64,000 bases of DNA from Leptolyngbya sp. NIES-2104 (GTDB lineage: Bacteria > Cyanobacteriota > Cyanobacteriia > Leptolyngbyales > Leptolyngbyaceae). A program made the translations under genes and the position numbers. Positions 55,108 to 63,267 of this stretch are shown one piece after another. The notes beneath the pieces were generated by a model. That model worked only from the letters and a program-made list of their open reading frames with translations. It was not told where the DNA came from and did no database searches. Every line of letters starts with the position of its first letter. Within the stretch, counting starts at the first letter, position 1. Where the stretch lies: contig NZ_BBWW01000001.1 of assembly GCF_001485215.1 (NCBI RefSeq), forward strand, positions 4,402,001 through 4,466,000. Direction: 5' to 3'.

Positions 55108-55320
55108 TTATGGTTGAGGTGAATTTGATAAAGCGAGCTTTTGTGATGCCTCTGCTTCTAGGCGGGCTAAAGTTGTGGCGGCTTCGGCGAGATAAAGCGC
55201 GATCGTCGCTCTCATGGCTGGATTGGTTTCACGCTGCAACTCTTCGCAGTGAAATAAGACTCGAATGCGGTAGGCTTCGATTGAAGTAGGCTCAAGTGCG
55301 TAGCGTTTTGGTTCAGACAT
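55108..55320 (-). CDS. Small helical hypothetical protein
   Basis: 70 residues, MSEPKRYALEPTSIEAYRIR and an Ala/Glu-rich helix (YLAEAATTLARLEAEASQKL). The start has a good Shine-Dalgarno (GAGAGGTG, six bases before ATG on the minus strand), which supports a real gene. It is divergent from the chelatase-subunit gene. No family recognised. Confidence 0.55.
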   Translation of the reverse strand: MSEPKRYALEPTSIEAYRIRVLFHCEELQRETNPAMRATIALYLAEAATTLARLEAEASQKLALSNSPQP

Positions 55321-55413
55321 CTAATCACCTCTCTAGTATTTCTACAAACTCTACTTACCATAATGCTTGGAAACACTCCGTACAATGAAGGGGAGTTCTT
55401 TTTCTCAACCAGT

Positions 55414-58400
55414 ATGAAGCGAATTGTTTTGATCGCGGGATTTGAGTCGTTTAATGCGGGACTGTATCGGCAGGCAGCGGAACTGGCTCAGGGGCGGTGT
55501 CCGGAGTTGGATATTCGCGTGTTTAGCGATCGCGATCTCAATACAAGTTCTGCTGAAGTGGAAGCGGCGTTACAAACAGCGGATGTGTTTTTTGCCAGCC
55601 TCTTGTTTGACTATGATCAAGTGCTTTGGTTGAGAGAGCGAGTGTCAGAGATTCCGATTCGATTGGTGTTTGAATCGGCGTTGGAATTGATGAGTTTGAC
55701 GCAGATCGGGAAGTTTGCCATTGGTGACAAGCCGAAAGGAATGCCGAAGCCTGTCAAGTTCATTCTCGATAAATTTAGCAACGGGCGGGAAGAAGATAAG
55801 CTTGCGGGATACATTAGCTTTTTGAAAACGGGACCGAAATTGTTGAAGTTTGTGCCTGTTCAGAAGGTTCAGGATTTGCGGAACTGGTTGATTATTTACG
55901 GGTATTGGAATGCGGGCGGAAGTGAGAATGTTGCGGCGATGTTTTGTACGATCGCGCAAAAATATTTAGGGTTGTCGGTTGGGGAAATTGCAGAAGCGAT
56001 CGAGACTCCCAATATCGGACTTTTACATCCAGATTATTCTGGTTATTTTGACTCACCGAAGCAATATCTAGAGTGGTATCGTCAGCGGTTTAATTCTGAT
56101 CATCCAACTGTTGGGATTCTGTTATATCGGAAGCACGTTATTACAAAACAGCCGTATATTCCGAAGTTGATTCGAGCGTTTGAGAAAGCGAATTTGATTC
56201 CGGTTCCGATTTTTATTAATGGCGTTGAAGGTCATGTTGCGGTTCGGGATTTGATGACGACTGAGTATGAGATGGAAATGCGCGATCGAGGAATTAAAGA
56301 AACGCTTTCACTCTCCGATCAGGCGGTAAAAGTCGATGCCATTGTTTCTACGATCGGGTTTCCATTGGTCGGAGGTCCCGCTGGATCAATGGAAGCAGGG
56401 CGACAAATTGAAGTCGCAAAACGGATTCTCAGCGCGAAGAATGTTCCTTATATGGTTGCAGCTCCATTGTTGATTCAAGATATTCATTCTTGGACGCGGC
56501 AGGGAATTGGCGGATTGCAAAGTGTGGTTTTGTATTCGTTGCCGGAATTGGATGGGGCGATCGATACAATTCCGCTCGGTGGTTTGGTTGGAGAAACAAT
56601 TTATTTAGTTCCAGAACGAGTCGATCGATTAACTGGAAGATTGAATCAATGGATTAAACTACGTCGAACTGCGCCTAAAGAGCGGAAAATTGCGATTTTG
56701 CTGTATGGATTTCCACCGGGATATGGGGCAGTTGGGACAGCGGCGTTATTGAACGTTCCGCGATCGCTACTCAAGTTACTTCAAGTCATGAAAGCGCAAG
56801 GATATGAGCTTGGAGACTTGCCCGAAGATGGGGAAGCTCTGATCCAAGCTGTGAAGAATGCAGATGAAGGAGATTCGATCGCAATCTCAACTCAAACTTT
56901 AGAACAATGGTTAGGCTATCTGCTGACTTCGAGAGTTAAGAAACAATGGAAGTCTTTATCAAATAGCGGCATTAAAACATTAGGTGATGACTTAGTTTGG
57001 GGCGGCGTACAGTTAGGAAATGTTTGGATCGGAGTACAGCCACCGCTTGGAATTTCTGGCGATCCGATGCGATTGATGTTTGAGCGGGATTTAACGCCTC
57101 ATCCGCAGTATGCAGCGTTTTACAAATGGCTTCAGAATGACTTTGGAGCAGATGCGATCGTGCATTTCGGAATGCACGGCACAGTAGAATGGCTGCCCGG
57201 TTCACCGCTCGGAAACACAGGTTATTCCTGGTCAGATATTCTACTTGGCAATCTTCCGAATCTTTATATCTATGCTGCGAATAATCCTTCTGAGTCGATT
57301 TTGGCAAAGCGTCGAGGCTATGGAACTCTGATTTCTCACAATGTTCCGCCGTATGGTCGAGCAGGATTGTACAAAGAGCTAGTGAACATTCGCGATCTAG
57401 TAGCAGAATATCGGGAAGATCCAGAAAAGAACTATGCGCTTAAGTCTGCGATCGTTCAAAAAATCATTGATATTGGCATCGATGCAGATTGTCCGTTTGA
57501 AGATGCGAAACGGTTAGGAATTGCTTTTAGTGTTGAGAACATTAGTTTATTTAGCAATGATGCTTTCAATCACTATCTAATCAAGCTGTATGAGTACTTA
57601 CAGGTTTTAGAAAATCGATTGTTCTCGTCGGGCTTGCATACGTTAGGTGAGAAACCATCAGCGGAAGCGATCGAGAGTTATCTAAATGCTTACTTTGACA
57701 ATCAGAGTTCCGAGCTTACTAGAATTGCTCAAGGTGAAGATTTAGCAGAGTATCAAGAAGCGATCGACATTCGCAATTTGCTTCTACAAACACCAGATGA
57801 ACTTACGAATCTATTACGGGGTCTAAACGGTGAATACATTCCTCCTGCTCCGGGTGGCGACTTGCTACGAGATGGTTTAGGAGCATTACCGACAGGTCGA
57901 AACATTCACGCGCTTGATCCCTATCGAATGCCTTCCCCAGCAGCATACGAACGCGGTCGCGAAATTGCTCGAAAGATCATTGATCAGCATTTGAAGGAAC
58001 ATCAAAGCTATCCTGAAACAGTCGCGGTAATGCTTTGGGGATTAGATGCAATTAAAACGAAAGGCGAATCACTTGGAATCTTACTAGAGTTAGTTGGTGC
58101 AGAACCGACGAAAGAAGGAACAGGGCGGATTGTTCGCTATAGTTTGAAACCGCTTTCAGAAGTTGGACATCCTCGAATTGATGTTCTCGCGAATCTTTCG
58201 GGAATCTTTCGGGATAGCTTTGTGAACATTATTGAACTATTAGATGATCTCTTCCAAAGAGCCGCAGAACTCGATGAGCCAGAAGATCAAAACTTTATTC
58301 GGAAACATGCGATCGCGCTTTCTCAAAAAGGCATCGAAAACCCCACAGCCCGTTTATTCTCGAATCCCGCAGGCGATTACGGTTCTTTAGTCAATGATCA

Positions 58401-59070
58401 AGTGGTTGCTTCAAATTGGGAATCAGGCGAAGAATTAGGACAAACTTGGCAGAGTCGGAATGTCTTTAGTTATGGTAGGAACGACAAAGGAGAGGCGCGA
58501 TCGCAAGTTCTCGAAACATTGCTCAAGACTACCGATCGCATTGTTCAAGAAATCGATTCGGTTGAATATGGCTTAACCGACATTCAGGAATACTATGCGA
58601 ACACAGGCGGACTCAAACGCGCCGCAGAACAACAAAAAGGTGCAAAAGTTCAGGCAAGTTTTGTCGAAAGCTTCTCGAAAGATACGACTCCTCGGAATTT
58701 GGAAGACCTCTTGAGAATGGAGTATCGCACGAAGTTACTCAATCCGAAATGGGCGGAAGCCATGACAGCACAAGGATCAGGCGGAGCTTATGAAATTTCG
58801 CAGCGCATGACCGCTCTGATTGGCTGGAGTGGAACAGTCGATTTCAAAGAATCTTGGGTGTACGACCAGGCGGCGGATACTTATGCGCTCGATTCAGAGA
58901 TGGCGAAACGATTGCAAGAAGCGAATCCTGAAGCGTTTCGGAATATTGTGGCGCGGATGCTTGAAGCGAATGGGCGCGGGTTTTGGAATCCGGATCAGGA
59001 AAAATTGGAAAAACTGCGATCGCTCTACGATCAATCTGATAGCAAAATCGAAGGAGTCCCAATCGCGTAG
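55414..59070 (+). CDS. Magnesium-chelatase H / CobN-family subunit (short form)
   Basis: 1218 residues from the Met at 55414; the frame begins at an ATG at 55363 and neither has a good RBS. The N-terminus (IVLIAGFESFNAGLYRQAAE, then FFASLLFDYDQVLWLRERV) is the ChlH-type DUF3479 region. The rest is the CobN/BchH domain: IVHFGMHGTVEWLPGSPLGN, SDILLGNLPNLYIYAANNPS, and GGAYEISQRMTALIGWSGTV near the C-terminus. Cyanobacterial ChlH is about 1330 residues; this length matches the second paralogue, annotated in some genomes as CobN. With cobG in the same window it may be the cobaltochelatase large subunit. Metal specificity cannot be read. Confidence 0.82.
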   Translation: MKRIVLIAGFESFNAGLYRQAAELAQGRCPELDIRVFSDRDLNTSSAEVEAALQTADVFFASLLFDYDQVLWLRERVSEIPIRLVFESALELMSLTQIGKFAIGDKPKGMPKPVKFILDKFSNGREEDKLAGYISFLKTGPKLLKFVPVQKVQDLRNWLIIYGYWNAGGSENVAAMFCTIAQKYLGLSVGEIAEAIETPNIGLLHPDYSGYFDSPKQYLEWYRQRFNSDHPTVGILLYRKHVITKQPYIPKLIRAFEKANLIPVPIFINGVEGHVAVRDLMTTEYEMEMRDRGIKETLSLSDQAVKVDAIVSTIGFPLVGGPAGSMEAGRQIEVAKRILSAKNVPYMVAAPLLIQDIHSWTRQGIGGLQSVVLYSLPELDGAIDTIPLGGLVGETIYLVPERVDRLTGRLNQWIKLRRTAPKERKIAILLYGFPPGYGAVGTAALLNVPRSLLKLLQVMKAQGYELGDLPEDGEALIQAVKNADEGDSIAISTQTLEQWLGYLLTSRVKKQWKSLSNSGIKTLGDDLVWGGVQLGNVWIGVQPPLGISGDPMRLMFERDLTPHPQYAAFYKWLQNDFGADAIVHFGMHGTVEWLPGSPLGNTGYSWSDILLGNLPNLYIYAANNPSESILAKRRGYGTLISHNVPPYGRAGLYKELVNIRDLVAEYREDPEKNYALKSAIVQKIIDIGIDADCPFEDAKRLGIAFSVENISLFSNDAFNHYLIKLYEYLQVLENRLFSSGLHTLGEKPSAEAIESYLNAYFDNQSSELTRIAQGEDLAEYQEAIDIRNLLLQTPDELTNLLRGLNGEYIPPAPGGDLLRDGLGALPTGRNIHALDPYRMPSPAAYERGREIARKIIDQHLKEHQSYPETVAVMLWGLDAIKTKGESLGILLELVGAEPTKEGTGRIVRYSLKPLSEVGHPRIDVLANLSGIFRDSFVNIIELLDDLFQRAAELDEPEDQNFIRKHAIALSQKGIENPTARLFSNPAGDYGSLVNDQVVASNWESGEELGQTWQSRNVFSYGRNDKGEARSQVLETLLKTTDRIVQEIDSVEYGLTDIQEYYANTGGLKRAAEQQKGAKVQASFVESFSKDTTPRNLEDLLRMEYRTKLLNPKWAEAMTAQGSGGAYEISQRMTALIGWSGTVDFKESWVYDQAADTYALDSEMAKRLQEANPEAFRNIVARMLEANGRGFWNPDQEKLEKLRSLYDQSDSKIEGVPIA

Positions 59071-59108
59071 ATTTGTTAAGCTATCTTAAGCACTCCATCG
59101 AAGTCGTT

Positions 59109-59252
59109 ATGACCACCGAAACCGAGAAACCACAAACAACTCAGGAAAAAACTGAGCCACCCACTGAAAAAATTCTATGTCCTCATTGTTTGAGAACAGC
59201 AACGAATGGAATTAAATGCCAGGGAATTTGTGTTGCTGATGATGGTTATTAA
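59109..59252 (+). CDS. 47-residue Cys-containing small protein
   Basis: The ATG at 59109 opens a 47-residue frame: a Thr/Glu/Lys/Pro-rich N-terminus, then ILCPHCLRTATNGIKCQGIC and VADDGY. The four Cys (C-x2-C, then C-x3-C) could bind zinc or a small cluster. It lies 38 bp after the chelatase-subunit gene on the same strand, and its stop shares TTAA with the convergent Uma2 gene. The ordered Cys pattern and acidic tail argue for a real gene. No family name known to me. Confidence 0.6.
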   Translation: MTTETEKPQTTQEKTEPPTEKILCPHCLRTATNGIKCQGICVADDGY

Positions 59253-59851
59253 GGCATCACATCGCTGAGGCGCAGAGATAAATCTGGAAATAATGGAGAT
59301 GCGATCGCATCTTCTAATCTATATTGCTTTTGCTGATATTGATCTTCTACAAGCTGATAAACCGTGAAAGTCGGTTGCTTTGGTTTACCGATGTACTGAA
59401 TGCCACCTAAAGCGCGAAAATCAACAATCCAATATTCAGGAATTTGAAGCAGTGCATATTCTTCAACTTTCCGCGCATAGTCGTCTTGCCAATTCTTACT
59501 TGCCACTTCAACCACAAGCTTTATAGCTTGCCCACTCATTAATATCGGTTCTCGTTGCCAAAGCGGTTCACGTTCTAACCGAGATTTGTCTAGAACAATC
59601 ACATCAGGGCGCAATGCTGTTGCTTCTGCTGCGGGCGGTTTGATCAAACAATTCTTTGGAATTGTCCACTTTAATCTCAACCTTAAAATTCCAGCGAACA
59701 ACCGACCTGCCACTTCTCCAGACACAGCCTCGTGTGGTCCAGTCGGCTCCATATCTCGCAATTCTCCATCAATTAGCTCGTAACGCGGATTGTCACCATA
59801 CTGAGCGACAAACTCTTCAAAAGTGAGTTCCTGAGAAGCTACATAAGTCAT
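59249..59851 (-). CDS. Uma2-family protein
   Basis: 200 residues: LTFEEFVAQYGDNPRYELID, GELRDMEPTGPHEAVSGEVA, RPDVIVLDKS (Asp), LVVEVASKNWQDDYARKVEE (Glu and Lys), IPEYWIVDFRALGG and YIGKPKQPT. Active-site residues of the PD-(D/E)XK-like fold are kept. Very similar in layout to the Uma2 protein at 19350. Role not established for the family. Confidence 0.9.
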   Translation of the reverse strand: MTYVASQELTFEEFVAQYGDNPRYELIDGELRDMEPTGPHEAVSGEVAGRLFAGILRLRLKWTIPKNCLIKPPAAEATALRPDVIVLDKSRLEREPLWQREPILMSGQAIKLVVEVASKNWQDDYARKVEEYALLQIPEYWIVDFRALGGIQYIGKPKQPTFTVYQLVEDQYQQKQYRLEDAIASPLFPDLSLRLSDVMP

Positions 59852-60151
59852 AGGCGAGCAATTCCATTGAACTTATCTTTATTATCCAACATTTAGAGAA
59901 CTTGAATTAAGATTGCAATAATCATCTAATTATTATCAATAATTTGTAGGTTTATTTAACTAACTTAATATTATTTCTCATCTGATCCATCTTAAAGAAG
60001 ATGAGGCGGGGATCAAACGATTCCTATGATTTAGAACGCTGGAACTTACAGAGATGTTTTGTTTTAGCAATTTGATACTGTGTTCAATCCAACCACTTAC
60101 TAGCCGAGACGCGATCGACAAGTAAAAGCGCGATCGTGAGGTGATTTGCTT
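59852..60151. promoter_or_regulatory. A/T-rich region upstream of the sugar ABC operon, with a 17-bp palindrome
   Basis: The 300-bp gap between the divergent Uma2 gene and the transporter operon is markedly A/T-rich. It contains a perfect inverted repeat, AATTATT-ATC-AATAATT (59928-59944), which could be an operator for a repressor of the operon. No gene or known RNA is visible here. GAGGTG lies eight bases before the ATG at 60152. Confidence 0.35.
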
Positions 60152-61462
60152 ATGGAAATGCTACAAGAATATCGCCATAAATTCGTGCAGTATTGGCGAC
60201 GATCGCTGACCTTTCGGATGGTTAGTTCGTTCGTTGCCTTTGCGCTCACTGCACTGCTGATCGTTCTTCCGTTGAGAGCACAGCAACCTGTTGTGTTATC
60301 GGTTTTGATTCCGGCTCCAGATGTGAAACCGTTTCCGCCTGTAATTGCAGAGTTTGAGCGGCAAAATCCAGGGATTAAGATCAATATTGTTGAAGGTCCA
60401 AACGCTTCTAACCTGGTCGAGGATTTGTATTCTTCTGCATTTTTGCTGGGGGACTCACCTTATGATCTCCTGAACATGGACATCACCTGGGTTCCAAAGT
60501 TTGCTGCCGCAGGTTGGCTACAAGATATTTCAGACATCATTCCACAATCGGAACTGGCTCAGTTTTTGCAGGGAGATATTGAAGGTGGACGATACAAAGG
60601 AAAGCTTTATCGCTTGCCGTATCGAACGGATGTCGGAATGTTGTACTACCGCTCAGATTTGCTGCAACAAGCAGGATTGAAGCCGCCGGAAACCTTTCAG
60701 GAATTGATTCAGGCATCGAAGACGGTGCAAGGAAAAAATGCGGCGCAGTGGGGTTATGTATGGCAGGGTCGGCAGTATGAAGGACTGTCTGCAATGTTCA
60801 CAGAAGTTCTACAAGGCAACGGGGGCTTTTGGATTAATCCACAAACGAATGAGGTGGGACTCGATCGACCAGAAGCGATCGATACCGTTAAATTTCTCGT
60901 AAGTACGATTCAGCAAAACATTTCACCGCCTGGCGTGAACACCTATATCGAGGAAGATACTCGGCGCTTGTTCCAGAGCGGTAACACGCTGTTTATGCGG
61001 AATTGGCCCTATGCCTGGGACTTGTTGAATAAAGATGATTCTCCAGTTCGCGGCAAGGTGGGAATTAAACCGATGGTTCGCGCACCGAATGAACGGAGCG
61101 GGGCGTGTCAAGGCGGTTGGGGAATGGGCATCTCTAGCAGCACTCGACATCCAGAAGAAGCACGTAAAGCGGTACGGTTCTTTACCAGTCCTGAAATTCA
61201 AAAGCAATTATCGATCGCTGGGGCGTATCTACCGACTCGACGGGCACTTTACAACGATCAGGAACTGCTTCAGCGCTATGAGTATTTCCCATTGGTGCTG
61301 AAAATCTTGGAAAATCCAGCCTTGCGTCCTCCGATCGCGCAATATGCTCAAGCTTCAGACATTTTGCAGCGCTACTTGAATGCGGTGCTTTCGGGTCAAT
61401 CTTCACCGGAAGCAGCAATGCAGGCGGCAGCACGGGAAACTCGATCGTTGTTAGGAGTGTAA
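60152..61462 (+). CDS. Sugar ABC transporter, periplasmic binding protein
   Basis: 436 residues from the ATG at 60152 (GAGGTG upstream; a TTG at 60146 precedes it). A basic N-terminal segment and a signal helix (SSFVAFALTALLIVLPLRAQ) come first. A family-1 extracellular binding protein follows: VIAEFERQNPGIKINIVEGP, LYRLPYRTDVGMLYYRSDLL, FMRNWPYAWDLL and ACQGGWGMGISSSTRHPEEA. It resembles trehalose/maltose or GgtB-type (glucosylglycerol) proteins. First gene of a four-gene operon. The sugar is not determinable here. Confidence 0.88.
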   Translation: MEMLQEYRHKFVQYWRRSLTFRMVSSFVAFALTALLIVLPLRAQQPVVLSVLIPAPDVKPFPPVIAEFERQNPGIKINIVEGPNASNLVEDLYSSAFLLGDSPYDLLNMDITWVPKFAAAGWLQDISDIIPQSELAQFLQGDIEGGRYKGKLYRLPYRTDVGMLYYRSDLLQQAGLKPPETFQELIQASKTVQGKNAAQWGYVWQGRQYEGLSAMFTEVLQGNGGFWINPQTNEVGLDRPEAIDTVKFLVSTIQQNISPPGVNTYIEEDTRRLFQSGNTLFMRNWPYAWDLLNKDDSPVRGKVGIKPMVRAPNERSGACQGGWGMGISSSTRHPEEARKAVRFFTSPEIQKQLSIAGAYLPTRRALYNDQELLQRYEYFPLVLKILENPALRPPIAQYAQASDILQRYLNAVLSGQSSPEAAMQAAARETRSLLGV

Positions 61463-61466
61463 GCCG

Positions 61467-62372
61467 ATGAAAGATGTGATTCGAGAACGAGAACGCCGCA
61501 CAGGTTGGTTTTTAACCATTCCAGCATTGGTGATTTTAGCGTTGGTGTTTGCTTACCCGATTCTAAGAGCGTTTTGGCAAAGCTTGTTTGCTCAGAACTT
61601 AGGAACTCAATTAAATTCAGAGTTTGTCGGGTTGGCGAACTTTGGGCGGATGGCTCAAGATGGGCGATTCTGGCGAACGTTGATCAATTCAGCGATCTTT
61701 ACCTTTGTATCGGTGTTCTTTGAGCTGATTCTGGGAATGGGGATTGCTTTGGTGTTGAATCAGCAGTTTCGAGGACGGGGAACGGTAAGAACGATCGCGA
61801 TTTTGCCTTGGGCGTTACCCACTGCATTGATTGCACTCGGTTGGACTTGGATCTTCAATGATCAGTACGGCATCGTGAATGACATTCTGATGCGGTTTGG
61901 AATCATTAACACCGGGATTAACTGGCTCGGAAATCCAACGCTGGCGATGATGGCGGTAATTTTTGCAGATGTGTGGAAGACAACGCCATTTATCAGCATT
62001 CTGCTACTGGCAGGATTGCAGTCGATTTCAAATGATCTGTATGAAGCACAAGCGATCGATGGCGCGAGTCCGTGGCAAAGTTTCCGAACAATCACCCTGC
62101 CGCTTTTAATGCCGCAAGTCGTGATTGCATTGTTATTCCGGTTGGCACAATCTTTTGGAATCTTTGACTTGATTAGTGTAATGACGGGCGGGGGTCCGGG
62201 CGGTGGAACTGAAACGGTTTCACTGTACATCTATTCGACGGTGATGCGCTATCTCGACTTTGGATATGGTTCAGCATTAGTTGTTGTAACCTTCCTGCTG
62301 TTGGTGTTGGCGGTTGCGATCGCGTCGTTTTTCCTCACCCGATCTAGAGCTAGAGCAGCAGGAGAAGTATAA
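61467..62372 (+). CDS. Sugar ABC transporter permease, MalF type
   Basis: 301 residues with six transmembrane helices. The EAA loop reads EAQAIDGASPWQSFRTITLP, the signature of CUT1-family inner-membrane subunits; GWTWIFNDQYGIVNDIL is also typical. It starts 4 bp after the binding-protein gene and precedes the second permease by 2 bp, so the genes are tightly coupled. Confidence 0.92.
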   Translation: MKDVIRERERRTGWFLTIPALVILALVFAYPILRAFWQSLFAQNLGTQLNSEFVGLANFGRMAQDGRFWRTLINSAIFTFVSVFFELILGMGIALVLNQQFRGRGTVRTIAILPWALPTALIALGWTWIFNDQYGIVNDILMRFGIINTGINWLGNPTLAMMAVIFADVWKTTPFISILLLAGLQSISNDLYEAQAIDGASPWQSFRTITLPLLMPQVVIALLFRLAQSFGIFDLISVMTGGGPGGGTETVSLYIYSTVMRYLDFGYGSALVVVTFLLLVLAVAIASFFLTRSRARAAGEV

Positions 62373-62374
62373 TC

Positions 62375-63259
62375 ATGACCACTGTATTTCCAGATTCTGT
62401 CGATCGACGAATGCCGGGAGGAAAAGCGACCAAAATCGGACGCAAACTGATATTACCGATCGCGGTTGCATTCACGGTGATATTTTGTCTTGCACCGATC
62501 TTGTGGCAGTTGCTCACATCGGTCAAGGTGAATGCTGATATTGCTGCAATTCCAAACGTTTACTTCCCCACGCGCTATACGTTGGATCACTATCGCGAAC
62601 TGTTTCAGCGTCGCCCGTTTTTGAACTACATCTTTAATAGCGCGATCGTATCGTTTGCATCGACGATATTAGCGCTGGGGGTAGGCGCTCCAGCAGCGTA
62701 TGCTCTGGCGCGATTGAAGCTTCAAGGAGAGCGATGGATTCTTGCTGGTATCTTGATTGTGACCTTGTTCCCGCCGATTCTATTGTTTATCGGATTGTTA
62801 GAAGTCGTTCGCTTTTTTGACTTGGGTAACAATTATCTTGCGTTGATCATTCCTTATACTGCGATTAACTTACCGCTGACGATCTTAGTGATGCGGAGCT
62901 TTTTCCAGCAGTTACCGAAAGAACTCGAAGATGCTGCAAGAATTGATGGTTATAGTACGCCGCGAATGCTGCTTGAAGTCGTGTTACCGATGACGATTCC
63001 CGCATTGGTTACGACTGGAATTCTCACATTCATCTCCGCTTGGAATGAATTCATTTTTGCACTGACTTTCATTACTCGCGAAGACATGAAAACAGTTCCG
63101 GTGGCGGGCGCTCAGTTGGGTGGAGCTTCGCCGTTTGAGATTCCCTATGGACCGATCGCGGCTGCAACTGTTTTAGGTACGATTCCCCTCGTTTTACTGG
63201 TGTTGTTCTTCCAACGCCGCATCGTTCAAGGTCTAACTGCTGGAGCTGTCAAAGGATAA
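62375..63259 (+). CDS. Sugar ABC transporter permease, MalG type
   Basis: 294 residues, six transmembrane helices. MalG-type features are the EAA loop EDAARIDGYSTPRMLLEVVL followed by PMTIPAL, and FISAWNEFIFALTF near the end. It pairs with the MalF-type subunit to form the channel. The ATPase gene starts 8 bp downstream. Confidence 0.92.
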   Translation: MTTVFPDSVDRRMPGGKATKIGRKLILPIAVAFTVIFCLAPILWQLLTSVKVNADIAAIPNVYFPTRYTLDHYRELFQRRPFLNYIFNSAIVSFASTILALGVGAPAAYALARLKLQGERWILAGILIVTLFPPILLFIGLLEVVRFFDLGNNYLALIIPYTAINLPLTILVMRSFFQQLPKELEDAARIDGYSTPRMLLEVVLPMTIPALVTTGILTFISAWNEFIFALTFITREDMKTVPVAGAQLGGASPFEIPYGPIAAATVLGTIPLVLLVLFFQRRIVQGLTAGAVKG

Positions 63260-63267
63260 TAACAATC

